Below are positions 35,664-45,500 of a DNA stretch of 64,000 nt, piece by piece (the first letter of the stretch is position 1; each line of letters opens with the position of its first letter). Both the position numbers and the translations under genes were made by a program. The notes under the pieces are model-generated. The model made no database searches, had not been told where the DNA came from, and saw only the letters and a program-made list of their open reading frames with translations. Origin of the DNA: DASQUK01 sp963717085 (GTDB lineage Bacteria; Actinomycetota; Acidimicrobiia; Acidimicrobiales; VFJN01). The stretch spans positions 62,001-126,000 of the forward strand of contig CAVQVM010000024.1 of NCBI GenBank assembly GCA_963717085.1. Direction: 5' to 3'.

Positions 35664-38441
35664 ATGGCTGGAGGACCGATCGAAGACGCCCGCTCGTTCG
35701 ACGCGCGTGCGCGCCCGCGCCCGCAGGCCGGTGGGAACCGCGTTCGACGCCCGGACGCCGCCCGCCGTCCTCGCCCGCGCGCTGAGTCGAATCCTCCCTG
35801 GCCAGGCCCGCAGCGCCCCGTCGGCCCACCCGGCCCCGGCGCGCCCCGCCGCCGTCGCCCGGATGGCAGCGGGTCCCAGCCCTCGGGTCCCGTCTCCCGC
35901 AGGGGACCCCGGGATCCGGCGGGTGGTCCCGGTGGCCCGTGGCCCACGCAGCCGGGCCCGGGTGGGGGTGGCGGCCGGGGCAACGGTCGCGGCGCGGACG
36001 GCCCCGGCGGCCCTGGCGGTCGCGGTGGCCCGGGCGGCTTCGGCGGTGCGGGTCCATATGGAGCTGGCTGGGGTGACCCCGGCGGTCCGGGTCGACCCGA
36101 TGGCCCATGGAGCCCGGGCGTCCCCGGCGGTGCGGGCGTCCCCGGCGGTTCCGGCGGCCCAGACGAACCCCGCGGCACCGGTCGCCGCGGGCGCCACAAG
36201 CGCAGCCTGATCTGGCGGCTACGGCGGCCCCTGTTCCTCGTCGGCCTGGCGATGTTGGCGGCGACCGTGGGCGTCGGCGTCGTCTTCGCCCAGACCGAGC
36301 TGCCGCAGGTCGAGGCGCTGACGCAGTCGAGCTACATCTGCGCCGCCGACGTCCAGGCGGGCCAATGCACGGCGCAGAACGCCATGGCCCGCATGGCCGC
36401 CAAGGTGGGGGACGACGACGGCGACCGGATCAACGTCGCCTACGAGGCGCTCCCACAGGTTCTCGTCGACGCGGTCATCGCGACCGAGGACCGTGACTTC
36501 TTCGAGCACCAGGGGATCGACCCGGTCGGCATCTCCCGGGCCCTCTATCGGGACCTGCGGGGTCAGGGGGTGCAGCAGGGCGGGTCCACCATCACCCAGC
36601 AGTACGTGAAGAACGCATTCGACCTGACCCGCCAGAAGTCGATCACCCGCAAGATCACCGAGGCGGTGCTGAGCGTCAAGCTCGAGCGGGAGATGTCCAA
36701 GCAGGAGATCCTCGAGGGCTACCTCAACACGATCTACTTCGGTCGCGGTGCCTACGGGGTGGGTGCGGCCAGCCAGGCCTACTTCGGCCTCGCCGTCCGG
36801 GATCCGAAGTTCGGCGTCGCCGAGGCCGCCTTCCTGGCCGGGCTCATCCGTGCGCCCAACCTGGCGGAACCGACCAAGCACCCCGAGGAGGCCGCCCGGC
36901 GGCGCCACACGGCACTGGAAGCCATGCAGGACGAGGGATACATCACCCAGGATGAGGCGCAGTTCGCCGACGCCGTGCCATTGACCGAGCCGTACGTGCG
37001 GCCCTTCGGCAGCCTCAAGTTGATCGACACGCTGCGGGGAGCGAAGGACCCGGGCTACATCGGTACCGACTACGTCACCGGTTACGTGAAGGAGGAACTG
37101 GTCAGGCTCGGCTTCACCGAGCAGGACATCACGAGCGGCGGCCTGCGTGTCTACACCTCGCTCAACTACGACCTGCAGACGGCTGCGTGGCAGGCGGTGA
37201 CCAGCACCCTCGTGAGCCCGAACGACCCTGAGGCGGCCCTCGTAGCCGTCGACGACCAGGGCCTGGTGCGGGCCATGGTCGGCAGCCGCAACCGCTACGA
37301 CGGCGCGGCCCACGCCAACAACTATGCGGTCCGTGGCCAGGGGGCCGAGGGACGGCAGACCGGATCCATCGCCAAGCCCCTGGCCCTCGCCGAGGCCGTC
37401 CGGCGCGGCTTCTCCCTGGAATCGCGCTTCGACGCAGAGGGGACGATGACATTCGATTCCCCCGAGGCGCTCGACGCCGTCGGCAAGCCCTGGAAGGTCA
37501 GCAACTACTCAGAGAGCGACGCTGGTGTTCTCGACCTGATGGAGGCGACCAAGCAGTCGTCCAACACCTTCTTCGCACAGCTGATGCTCGAGGTCGGCCC
37601 CCAGAGCGTCGCCGACCTAGCGGAACAGCTGGGCATCGGTGGTGGGGAGCAGCTCGCACCCAACGCCTCGATGGTTCTGGGCACGACGGAGGCCTCGCCT
37701 CTGGAGATGGCCGGGATGTACTCGACGTTCGCCAACCGCGGCGTCTACAAGGCACCCGAGATCGTCACCCGTGTCGAGCGTGTCGACCAGGCCGGCAAGC
37801 CGTCGGTCGTCTACGAGCGCCAGGTCGCGCAGCGCCGGGTCTTGTCCCCCGAGCAGTCCGACCTCGTCACGTATGCCCTACGCGGCCCGCTCGAGCCCGG
37901 CGGCACCGGCGACCGGGCGGACCTGGGCAAGCCGGCCGCCGGCAAGACCGGCACCGCCCAGCACAACTGGGATGCCTGGTTCGCTGGCTACGTCCCCAAG
38001 CTCACCGCCGTCGTCTGGATGGGCTATCCCGAGAACCTCATCCCGATGGAGAACGTCGAGGGCTTCTCGACGGTCACCGGGGGATCGCTGCCCGCCGAGA
38101 TGTGGCGGCGGTTCATGGAGCAGGCGACCGCCGGCACCGGCGATCAATTCGTCGAGCCGACCGCCGAGCAGATCGCCGCAGGCACCGTCATCAACGAGGG
38201 CGAGCTCTACACGGCCGACGAGACGACCACCGCACCGCCGATGACACTGCCGCCGTTCCCCTTGCCCAAGCCGCCGGGTGGCGGTGGCGGTGGTGGCGGT
38301 GGCGGCGGCGGTGGTGGCGGCGGCCGGCCGACCACCACCGACCCCAACAGCACGTCCACGTCGTCGGACATCACCGTGCCGACGACGCTGACCGTGCCGA
38401 CCTTCCCCCAGTCCAATGGCGGCGGCCCTGGGGCCGGCTGA
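35664..38441 (+). CDS. ponA: Class A penicillin-binding protein (PonA-like)
   Basis: Bifunctional peptidoglycan glycosyltransferase/transpeptidase, 925 aa. A 180-residue Pro/Gly/Arg-rich cytoplasmic tail precedes the membrane segment (about 188-210). The glycosyltransferase domain has ATEDRDFFEHQGID (about 272), GGSTITQQYVKN and NTIYFGRGAYGV. The transpeptidase has SIAK at about 567 (in TGSIAKP rather than the usual GSTFKP), SSN near 632 and KTGTAQ near 760. The C-terminus has a run of about 17 glycines and a Thr/Ser-rich tail. Synteny with Rv0050 supports ponA. Confidence 0.95.
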   Translation: MAGGPIEDARSFDARARPRPQAGGNRVRRPDAARRPRPRAESNPPWPGPQRPVGPPGPGAPRRRRPDGSGSQPSGPVSRRGPRDPAGGPGGPWPTQPGPGGGGGRGNGRGADGPGGPGGRGGPGGFGGAGPYGAGWGDPGGPGRPDGPWSPGVPGGAGVPGGSGGPDEPRGTGRRGRHKRSLIWRLRRPLFLVGLAMLAATVGVGVVFAQTELPQVEALTQSSYICAADVQAGQCTAQNAMARMAAKVGDDDGDRINVAYEALPQVLVDAVIATEDRDFFEHQGIDPVGISRALYRDLRGQGVQQGGSTITQQYVKNAFDLTRQKSITRKITEAVLSVKLEREMSKQEILEGYLNTIYFGRGAYGVGAASQAYFGLAVRDPKFGVAEAAFLAGLIRAPNLAEPTKHPEEAARRRHTALEAMQDEGYITQDEAQFADAVPLTEPYVRPFGSLKLIDTLRGAKDPGYIGTDYVTGYVKEELVRLGFTEQDITSGGLRVYTSLNYDLQTAAWQAVTSTLVSPNDPEAALVAVDDQGLVRAMVGSRNRYDGAAHANNYAVRGQGAEGRQTGSIAKPLALAEAVRRGFSLESRFDAEGTMTFDSPEALDAVGKPWKVSNYSESDAGVLDLMEATKQSSNTFFAQLMLEVGPQSVADLAEQLGIGGGEQLAPNASMVLGTTEASPLEMAGMYSTFANRGVYKAPEIVTRVERVDQAGKPSVVYERQVAQRRVLSPEQSDLVTYALRGPLEPGGTGDRADLGKPAAGKTGTAQHNWDAWFAGYVPKLTAVVWMGYPENLIPMENVEGFSTVTGGSLPAEMWRRFMEQATAGTGDQFVEPTAEQIAAGTVINEGELYTADETTTAPPMTLPPFPLPKPPGGGGGGGGGGGGGGGGRPTTTDPNSTSTSSDITVPTTLTVPTFPQSNGGGPGAG

Positions 38442-38455
38442 CGCCGCCGCACGCG

Positions 38456-38668
38456 TCAACCGCCCAGCGGTTGATGGGGATACTGACTCCGGCAGGGGAA
38501 GCACCAGCGCTCGACCTCGTCGAGCACGTCGACCCGCTCCTCTGTGTCCCACGCTGCCGGAGTGACGTAGACCCGGTGCACCGCGGCCAGATCGTCGGCC
38601 GCTGCCCCGCAGGAATCGCAGGTCCCGGCGCGATTCCCGGTGACGCCGGAATGTCCGTCGGCAGGCAT
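38456..38668 (-). CDS. Small zinc-ribbon-like hypothetical protein
   Basis: A 70-aa protein with two Cys pairs, CDSC near residue 18 and CFPC near 60, and a DVLDEVERW helix between. The pairs could form a zinc ribbon. The ATG at 38668 is the most sensible start; the frame is open further upstream but the added sequence is low-complexity. It converges with ponA (15-bp gap) and diverges from panB. Function unknown. Confidence 0.62.
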   Translation of the reverse strand: MPADGHSGVTGNRAGTCDSCGAAADDLAAVHRVYVTPAAWDTEERVDVLDEVERWCFPCRSQYPHQPLGG

Positions 38669-38754
38669 GGCGTTGAAGCTAGCGGTCCAAGTACGGTCCA
38701 GAGCACCGCCGGCAGCCACCCAGGCGCTGGACGGAGAAGGAGGGTTAGTGCCCG

Positions 38755-39639
38755 ATGCGCACGCAGACCGTGCCCGCCGTCCGTTCCTCGAAGGTACGAG
38801 GTGGCAGCGATCCACTGGTCATGGTCACCGCCTACGACGCGCCCGGTGCGCGGCAGGCTCACGCGGCCGGCGTCGACCTCATCCTGGTCGGCGACACGCT
38901 GGCGATGGTGGTGCTGGGCTACGACGACACGTTGCAAGTCTCGGTCGACGACATCGCCCATCACACCGGCGCCGTGGCCCGGGGCCTGGCCTCGTCCACT
39001 AGCGAGAACCCGCGTCCGCTGGTGGTCGGTGACCTGCCGTGGATGAGCTACCACACCACCGTCGACGAGGCCGTCCGCAACGCGGCCACACTGATCCGGG
39101 CCGGGGCCCAGACCGTCAAGCTGGAGGGTGGCCGCAAGCGGCTGCCGATGATCGAGGCGATCCTGGACGCTGAGGTCCCCGTCATGGGGCACCTGGGGCT
39201 CACGCCCCAGTCGGTTCACGCCGTCGGCGGGTTCAGAGTCCAGGCCCGCCAGCACGACGCGGCGCTCGAGCTGGTGCGTGACGCCAAGGCGCTGGCCGCC
39301 GCCGGCTGCTTCGCGCTCGTGCTCGAGGCGGTGCCCGACGAGGTGGCCCGCATGGTGACCGAGTCCGTCGACGTCCCGACGATCGGCATCGGCGCCGGCG
39401 CAGACTGCGATGGCCAGGTGCTCGTGTACCACGACCTGCTGGGCATCGAGCAGCGCATGAGGCCCCGCTTCGTCCGGCGCTACGCCGAGCTGGGCAGCGC
39501 GTCGGTGGAGGCGCTGACGGCGTTCGCCGGCGACGTGCGCGCCGGTCGGTTCCCAGCTGACGACGAGACGTATCACCTGTCGGCCGAGGTGGCCGAGACC
39601 CTCAACCTCTACGGGGCGAAGGCCGCCACCGGGGAGTAG
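38755..39639 (+). CDS. panB: 3-methyl-2-oxobutanoate hydroxymethyltransferase
   Basis: First step of pantothenate synthesis: transfers a hydroxymethyl group from methylenetetrahydrofolate to ketoisovalerate. The 294-aa barrel protein has MVTAYDAPGARQA, the magnesium-binding VGDTLAMVVLGYD, the KLEGG motif, PVMGHLGLTPQSV and IGIGAGADCDGQVLV with the DLLG that follows. GGAGGG lies 10 nt before the ATG. No panC or panD is in the window. Confidence 0.95.
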   Translation: MRTQTVPAVRSSKVRGGSDPLVMVTAYDAPGARQAHAAGVDLILVGDTLAMVVLGYDDTLQVSVDDIAHHTGAVARGLASSTSENPRPLVVGDLPWMSYHTTVDEAVRNAATLIRAGAQTVKLEGGRKRLPMIEAILDAEVPVMGHLGLTPQSVHAVGGFRVQARQHDAALELVRDAKALAAAGCFALVLEAVPDEVARMVTESVDVPTIGIGAGADCDGQVLVYHDLLGIEQRMRPRFVRRYAELGSASVEALTAFAGDVRAGRFPADDETYHLSAEVAETLNLYGAKAATGE

Positions 39640-39682
39640 GCGCCAGGCCCGCGCGATGTGCGGGATGGCAGGATGCGTCCCC

Positions 39683-40297
39683 ATGACCCGCCGCGCCCTT
39701 CTCGCCGTCGTCGCGCTGGCGGGCGCGACCCTGGTGGGGTGTGGCGACGACGGCGATGCCGGACCCGACCTGTCGCCGCCCGACATGGATGCGCTTTCGG
39801 GCAACGCCCCGGCGGCCCAGGGAGCGGGTCTCGACACGCCACCCGGGCCTGCAGACCGCCGGGCGCTCGACAGCTTCGACGTCGGCGACCTCGAGTTCGG
39901 GGAGGTGGCCATCGCCATCACCGGTCCGGACGGCGAGGTGGCGGGGTGGTGCGTGCTGCTCGCGGCGACCAGCGAGCAGCGCCAGCGGGGCCTGATGGAG
40001 GTCACCGACTTCGGTGGCTATGCCGGGATGCTGTTCGTCTGGGACGGTGACGCGTCGTCGAGCTTCTACATGCGGAATACGCCGACGCCGCTGTCGATTG
40101 GCTGGTTCGACGCCGACGGCGCGCTGGTGTCGACGGCGGACATGGACCCCTGCCCCGACGTCCAGGGTTGCCCGACGTACCCGTCGGGCGGGAGCTACCG
40201 GTTCGCACTGGAGGTCCCCCAGGGCTCGCTGGGCGACGTGGGCGTGGCGACCGGCAGCCGCTTGGCGGTGGGCGGTCCGTGCGCCGAGAGGACCTAG
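39683..40297 (+). CDS. DUF192 lipoprotein
   Basis: A 204-aa protein whose N-terminus is a lipoprotein signal (RRALLAVVALAGATLVGCG) with the lipobox cysteine near residue 23. The mature part holds the DUF192 fold: ATSEQRQRGLMEVTDFGGYAGMLFVWD, then FYMRNTPTPLSIGWFDADG. The biochemical role of DUF192 is unknown. Its stop codon lies within the left copy of an 8-bp direct repeat bounding a possible MITE-like insertion. Confidence 0.85.
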   Translation: MTRRALLAVVALAGATLVGCGDDGDAGPDLSPPDMDALSGNAPAAQGAGLDTPPGPADRRALDSFDVGDLEFGEVAIAITGPDGEVAGWCVLLAATSEQRQRGLMEVTDFGGYAGMLFVWDGDASSSFYMRNTPTPLSIGWFDADGALVSTADMDPCPDVQGCPTYPSGGSYRFALEVPQGSLGDVGVATGSRLAVGGPCAERT

Positions 40298-40464
40298 CGG
40301 ACCCTCGCGGAAGTCATCGTGGCGTCTCGCCGGCCAGATCCTCCGCTGGACTGCGTCCTCGTCTTCGCCGCAGCCACGGCTGCGCCTTCCTCCTGCGCCT
40401 CGCCAGCGACGAATCTGACACGCCGATACATCCACGGAACTTCCGCGAGCGCCCCACTAGCGGA
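40294..40464. repeat. MITE-like element between the DUF192 gene and rpsF
   Basis: CTAGCGGA occurs at 40294-40301 and 40457-40464, like an 8-bp target duplication. Just inside, CTCGCGGAAGT (40304-40314) and its complement ACTTCCGCGAG (40439-40449) form an 11-bp terminal inverted repeat that continues imperfectly to CGTGG. The middle has a CGCAGCC/GGCTGCG hairpin. No coding capacity is visible in the 155 bp. Confidence 0.45.
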
Positions 40465-40631
40465 TCACCAGGGCGGCTGCCGGGGGGCGGCAAAGTGTCA
40501 CACCCCCTCGGCATGATCCGGGATGTGAGGAAATGCGGGACCGGCCGCTACAGTCTCTGGGTCCAACTCGACCCTGCTCCGCGCTGCGGGGCCCCGGCTC
40601 CGCCGGGTCCGAAGGGAGGTGAGCGCTCGCG
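40465..40631 (+). promoter_or_regulatory. Leader of the rpsF operon
   Basis: This 167-bp stretch should hold the rpsF promoter and ribosome site; GAAGGGAGGTGA at 40611-40622 is a strong Shine-Dalgarno 9 nt before the ATG. I see no sure -35/-10 pair and no known leader RNA. Confidence 0.45.
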
Positions 40632-40958
40632 ATGCGAGCCTACGAACTGATGGTCATCATCGACGCCGAGCTCGACGACGAGGTGATCGACGCCACCGTC
40701 ACGCGGATCGCCGATCTGCTCGGCCAACGAGGCGCCACCGTCAAGCGTGAAGACCGCTGGGGACGCCGGCGCTTCGCTTACGAGATCAACCACAAGTTCG
40801 AGGGCTACTACGTGGTCTTCGAGTTCGTGGGCGGCAGCGAGCTCGACCAGCTCGAGAGGGCGCTGCGACTCGCGGACGAGACCGTCCGCCACAAGGTCGT
40901 GCGCCTGCCCGATGCCGAGGCCGCCCGGCGCGGCCTCCTCGAGCAGGCTGCAAGCTGA
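40632..40958 (+). CDS. rpsF: 30S ribosomal protein S6
   Basis: A 108-aa protein with RAYELMVIIDAELDDE, GRRRFAYEINHKFEGYYVVFEF and a DETVRHKVVRL end strand. It pairs with S18 on the 30S platform. The C-terminus is LLEQAAS, without the Glu-Glu end that E. coli RimK extends, which bears on the rimK gene at 50636. First gene of rpsF-ssb-rpsR-rplI. Confidence 0.97.
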   Translation: MRAYELMVIIDAELDDEVIDATVTRIADLLGQRGATVKREDRWGRRRFAYEINHKFEGYYVVFEFVGGSELDQLERALRLADETVRHKVVRLPDAEAARRGLLEQAAS

Positions 40959-40972
40959 GGAGGCAAGCAGTT

Positions 40973-41434
40973 ATGTCGTCAAACGTCACCGTCGTGGGCA
41001 ACCTGACCCGCGACCCCGAACTCCGGTTCACGCCGGCCGGCGCACCCGTCACCACCTTCGGCGTGGCCGTCAACCGTCGCTGGCAGAACCGCGACAACCA
41101 GCAGTGGGAGGAGAGCACCTCGTTCTTCAACGTCACCTGCTGGCGTGATCTGGCCCAGAACGTCAGCGAGTCGCTCGAGAAGGGCGCCCGTGTCGTCGTC
41201 ACCGGGCGGCTCGAGCAGCGATCGTGGGAAACGCAGGACGGCGAGCGGCGCTCGGTCGTCGAGATCGTGGCCGACGAGGTGGGGCCGAGCCTGCGCTGGG
41301 CGACGGCCGACATCAAGCGCAACGAACGCCGCGAGGGCACCGGCGACGGTTGGAGCGGCGGTGGGGGACAGGGCGGTCGTTCAGCGCCCAACGAGCCCGC
41401 CACCGCTTTCGACCCGTCGGAGGAGCCATTCTGA
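40973..41434 (+). CDS. ssb: Single-stranded DNA-binding protein
   Basis: A 153-aa OB-fold protein (SNVTVVGNLTRDPELRFTPAG, SFFNVTCWRDLAQNV, RVVVTGRLEQRSWE) with a Gly/Asn-rich linker and the acidic tip PSEEPF that recruits partner proteins. AGGAGG lies before the start. Its stop overlaps the rpsR ATG (TGATG). Confidence 0.97.
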   Translation: MSSNVTVVGNLTRDPELRFTPAGAPVTTFGVAVNRRWQNRDNQQWEESTSFFNVTCWRDLAQNVSESLEKGARVVVTGRLEQRSWETQDGERRSVVEIVADEVGPSLRWATADIKRNERREGTGDGWSGGGGQGGRSAPNEPATAFDPSEEPF

Positions 41435-41883
41435 TGGCCAAGTCCAGGTCCAAGAACAAGGACAACGCCCGTAGGGCCAAGAAGAAGACGAGCATCCTCA
41501 CCATCGATGGCGTCGAGTACGTCGACTGGAAGGACGTGAACCTGCTCCGCCGGTTCATGTCCGACCGGTCGAAGGTGCGGGCTCGCCGCGTGACGGGCAA
41601 CGACGCCCAGCAGCAGAAGGAGGTCGCGCGGGCGATCAAGAACGCCCGGGAGATGGCCCTGCTGCCGTATGTCACGCGCATCACGCAGCAGCGTGGCCGG
41701 GGCGACCGGGGCGACCGGGGCGACCGCGGCGACCGCGGCGACCGCGGTCCCCGGGGTGACCGGGGTGACCGTGGGCCCCGCGAGGACCGGATGTCGCGTG
41801 AGGCGCCGGCTCCCGCTGCGGGTGAGGTCGGCGTCGCGGGCAACGGCGAGGCGCCGCCGGACGCGCCCGCAGAGGAGGCGTGA
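41434..41883 (+). CDS. rpsR: 30S ribosomal protein S18 with long C-terminal tail
   Basis: The S18 core (about residues 1-85) has DWKDVNLLRRFMSDRSKVRARRVTG and QQKEVARAIKNAREMALLPYV. The protein then continues for some 65 residues instead of ending: seven or so GDR/GPR triplets encoded by nine-base repeats, then an acidic Ala/Pro/Glu end. Total 149 aa versus the usual 75-90. The ATG overlaps the ssb stop and the rplI ATG overlaps its own stop, so the tail is in frame and not an artefact of a wrong stop. Confidence 0.95.
   Translation: MAKSRSKNKDNARRAKKKTSILTIDGVEYVDWKDVNLLRRFMSDRSKVRARRVTGNDAQQQKEVARAIKNAREMALLPYVTRITQQRGRGDRGDRGDRGDRGDRGPRGDRGDRGPREDRMSREAPAPAAGEVGVAGNGEAPPDAPAEEA
41697..41783 (+). 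repeat. Nine-base tandem repeats in the S18 tail
   Basis: GGCGACCGG/GGCGACCGC and related units (GGTGACCGG, GGTCCCCGG) repeat in frame, encoding a Gly-Asp-Arg series with occasional Gly-Pro-Arg. Confidence 0.85.
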
Positions 41884-42329
41884 TGCGGGTCATCCTCCGC
41901 GCTGACGTGTCCAACCTCGGCAAGCGAGGCGACATCCTCGACGTGACCGACGGGTTCGCCCGCAACTACCTAGTCCCCAAGGGCCTCGCCATGAAGGCGA
42001 CGGCTGGCACCGAGACCCAGGCGGCCAGCATGCGTCGGGCGCGCGACCTACGCGACGCGCAGGATCGGGCGGCCGCCGAAGAGGTCGCCACGACGCTCGT
42101 ACCCAGGGTGTTCACGGTCGCGGCGCGAGCAGGCACCGAGGGCCGGCTGTTCGGCTCGGTCACCGCCGCCGACATCGCCGCGGCGATCGAGTCGCAGGCC
42201 AACGTGCGCATCGACCGCCGCAAGTTGGTGTTGGGCGAGCCCATCAAGACCCTGGGCACGCACATGGTGCCCGTGAAGCTGCACGCGGACGTCGAGTTCC
42301 CCGTCACGGTCGACGTGGTCGGCGACTGA
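41883..42329 (+). CDS. rplI: 50S ribosomal protein L9
   Basis: A 148-aa protein with RVILRADVSNLGKRGDILDVTDGFARNYLVPKGLA split across its first two strands and helix, the long connecting helix, and the C-terminal GRLFGSVTAADIA domain. The ATG at 41883 overlaps the rpsR stop. dnaB follows after 263 bp. Confidence 0.97.
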   Translation: MRVILRADVSNLGKRGDILDVTDGFARNYLVPKGLAMKATAGTETQAASMRRARDLRDAQDRAAAEEVATTLVPRVFTVAARAGTEGRLFGSVTAADIAAAIESQANVRIDRRKLVLGEPIKTLGTHMVPVKLHADVEFPVTVDVVGD

Positions 42330-42592
42330 ATCCGGTGGTCGGGTGGGCGCGATGGTCGACCCACTCGCCCACACCAGGGAAACGCTGGACCGGGCCTTTT
42401 CACAACGTGCCCACAGTTTCCACAGGACCAACGTCCGCCGGTCGCGCTTTCGCTGCGGGACGCGGCGACGCCCCATACGGATAGTGGCGGAGCCCGCCGT
42501 TAGTCCCCAGTTTCGGCGCGGTCGTCCACAGGAAGTCCACGGGGTTTTCCGTCTAGCTACGCACAGGCCATGTCGGGGAAGGTGACCTAGCC
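42330..42592 (+). promoter_or_regulatory. rplI-dnaB spacer
   Basis: The spacer holds a DnaA-box-like TCGTCCACA at 42522-42530, identical to two sites by dnaA, and a weaker GTTTCCACA near 42415. AAGGTGACC precedes the dnaB ATG. No gene seen. Confidence 0.4.
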
Positions 42593-45500
42593 ATGGCGGA
42601 CGAAGTCACCTCCCCCCGGCGGGCACGCGGCAGCCGCATCCCTCCTCACGACCTCACGGCCGAGGAGTCCCTGCTCGGGGCGATGATGCTCGAGCCCGAG
42701 GCCATTGCTGCGGCCGCTGGTGTCGTGCGGGCCGACGACTTCTACAAGCCCGCGCACTCGCACATCTTCGATGCCGTCCATGCCCTTTACGCGGCCGGTC
42801 AGCCCGTCGACCCCGTCACCGTGGCCGACGAGCTCCGGCGAAACGGCCTGTTGGAGACGGTCGGCGGGCATCAGGTGCTGGTTGACGTCATGGCCTCGAC
42901 GCCCGCCACCACCAACGCCGCCGGCTACGCCCGCATCGTCGAGGAGCATGCGCTGCTCCGGCGGCTCATCGGCATCGCCGGCGAGATCGCCGAGATCGGC
43001 TACTCGATGCCCGAGGATGTCACGAAGGCGCTCGATCGCGCGGAGGCGATGGTCTACGACGTGAACCAGCGGCGGGTGACCGACTCCACGTCCAAGATCG
43101 AGGACCTGTTGGGCCTCAACCTCGATCGGCTGGAGCAGCTCTACGGCCGGGGAGACGCCATCACCGGGGTGCCAACGGGCTACGTCGACCTCGACGAGCT
43201 GCTGTCCGGCCTCCAGCCCAGCAACCTGGTGGTTGTCGGCGCCCGGCCGTCGATGGGCAAGTGCGTCGCCTGGGACACACCCATCGTCGATCCCGCCACG
43301 GGCGAGCTGCGCACCGTCGCCGACCTGTATCGGGCGGGGCTCGCCGGCAGCCGGGTGTCGGTTCTGGCGTTGGCGGGCGGGGAGCTTCGCACCGTCCAAC
43401 CCCACGCGTTCGTAGACGACGGCCACAAGCCCGTCTATCGCGTGCGGACGCGCTCGGGCCGCGAGGTCCGCACCACCGCCAGCCACCCGTTCCTCACACC
43501 GGACGGGTGGCGCCCGCTGGCCGATCTGGCGGCCGGACATCGCGTGGGCGTGCCGGGGGCCATCCCGGTCTTCGGTCGCGACGCCATGCCCATCGACGAG
43601 GTCCTGATGCTGGCGCACATGGTGGCTGCGCCGGGAAGCGACGAGCTCGGGCCGCGGCTGTGGACCGACAACCGCGAAGTCGCGACGGACATCGAGCGCC
43701 GGGGAGCGGCCTACGGCGTGCGGGTCATCGATCGGACGCTCGCCGGCGGCGGCCGCACGTGGGACGTAGCGCCGAGCGGTGCCCTTGCCGACCTCGCGGC
43801 CCGCCACCGCATCGCCGCCTCGCCGGCCGAGCGCCGGGTGCCCCGGCCGGTGTTCCGGCTCCCGCGCGACCAGCTGGCCCGGTTCCTCAACCGGGCACTG
43901 GGGGCGATCGCGGGGGTCTGGCACCCGGCCGGCGACGAGCCCGGCCGTGTGGTCGTGACCCTGCGCAGCGCCGGGCTCGGGCACGACCTGCAGCACCTGC
44001 TGCTCCGGTTCGGCGTCCGTGCGTCGGTGCGCCGGTCCGTGGTGGCCGTCGACGACGCCACGTGGGTGGCCTACGAGCTGGTGGTCGACGAGGGCCCGCA
44101 GGTCGTCGCCCTGGCCCAGGAGATCGGTTTGCTCGGCCGCGAGGCCGAGCTGAGCGCCATTGTGGCCCATACACGCCGCGTCGCCCATCAGCCGCGACCC
44201 GAGCTGGTGACGGTGGCCGGCGGGCGGCCCGGCGGTGCCGAGGGACGTGATTTGGCCGCCCCCGAACGCAGCGTCGAGCCTGATCACCCGTGGGGCGGGG
44301 CGACCCCGGCAGGCGGGGGCGTGGCGCTCGGCGGGTCCGCCGTGGCGTGGGACGAGATCACGGCGATCGAGCACGAGGGCGAAGAGCAGGTCTACGACCT
44401 CACCATCCCGGAGTGGCACAACTTCGTGGCGGCCGACGTGTTCGTGCACAACACGTCGTTCGCCCTCGGCATGGCCGCGCACGCGGCGCTCTACGCCAAC
44501 CAGCCGGTGCTGGTGTTCAGCCTGGAGATGGGCAGCCTCGAGCTGTCGCAGCGACTGCTGTGCGGCGAGGCCCGCATCGACTCGGCCCGGGTGCGCACGG
44601 GGCGCCTGAGCGAGGACGACTGGAGCCGAATCAGCCAGGCCATCGGCCGCCTCGCGTCGGCCCCCATCTGGATCGACGACAACCCCAACCTCACGGTCAT
44701 GGAGATCCGGGCCAAGGCCCGCCGGCTCAAGAGCCAGGTCGGCACCCTCGGTATGGTCGTCGTCGACTACCTCCAGCTCATGACGGGCCGGACCAGGGCC
44801 GAGAACCGCCAGGTCGAGGTGTCCGAGATCAGCCGGGGCCTCAAGATCCTGGCCCGCGAGCTCGAGTGCCCGGTGGTGGCGCTGTCCCAGCTCTCCCGCC
44901 AGCTCGAGCTGCGGTCCGACAAGCGCCCCATGCTGGCGGACCTACGCGAAAGCGGATGTGTCGCCGCCGACACGAGGGTGCTCAGGTCCGATACCGGCGC
45001 GGAGGTCACCATCCGCGAGCTGGCTGAGAGCGGCGAGCGCGACATCCCGATCTGGTCGCTCGACACCGAACTCCGGATGGTCCCCGCAACGATGACCAGC
45101 GCCTTTCCCACGGGCGTCAAGGACGTGTTCGAGGTGCGCCTGGGCTCGGGCCGAACGATCACGGCGAGCGCGAACCACCCGTTCCTCACCGTGGACGGCT
45201 GGCTCCGGCTCGACGAGCTGACGATCGGCCGCCGCATCGCGGTGCCGCGCGTGATCCCCGAGCCCAAGGAAACCCAGGAATGGCCCGAGCACGAGGTGGT
45301 GCTGCTGGCCCACCTCATCGGGGACGGGTGCGTCGCTCCCCGCCAGCCGATCCACTACACGAGCGCCGACCCGGTCTGCCTGGAGGCCGTGGAGTCGGCC
45401 GCTCGCCGATTCGGCATCGAACCCCGACGGGTCGAGCAGGGCAGCTGGTCGCACGTCTACCTGCCCTCGCCGGTGAAGCTGGCGCGCGGCCGGCGCAACC

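Noticed and set aside
41697..41783. Regular short repeats that might suggest a CRISPR-like array
   Set aside because: Nine-base repeats in frame inside rpsR, without spacers; they encode GDR triplets.
42587..44482. 631-codon frame opposite dnaB and its first intein
   Set aside because: Antisense to conserved DnaB and intein blocks.
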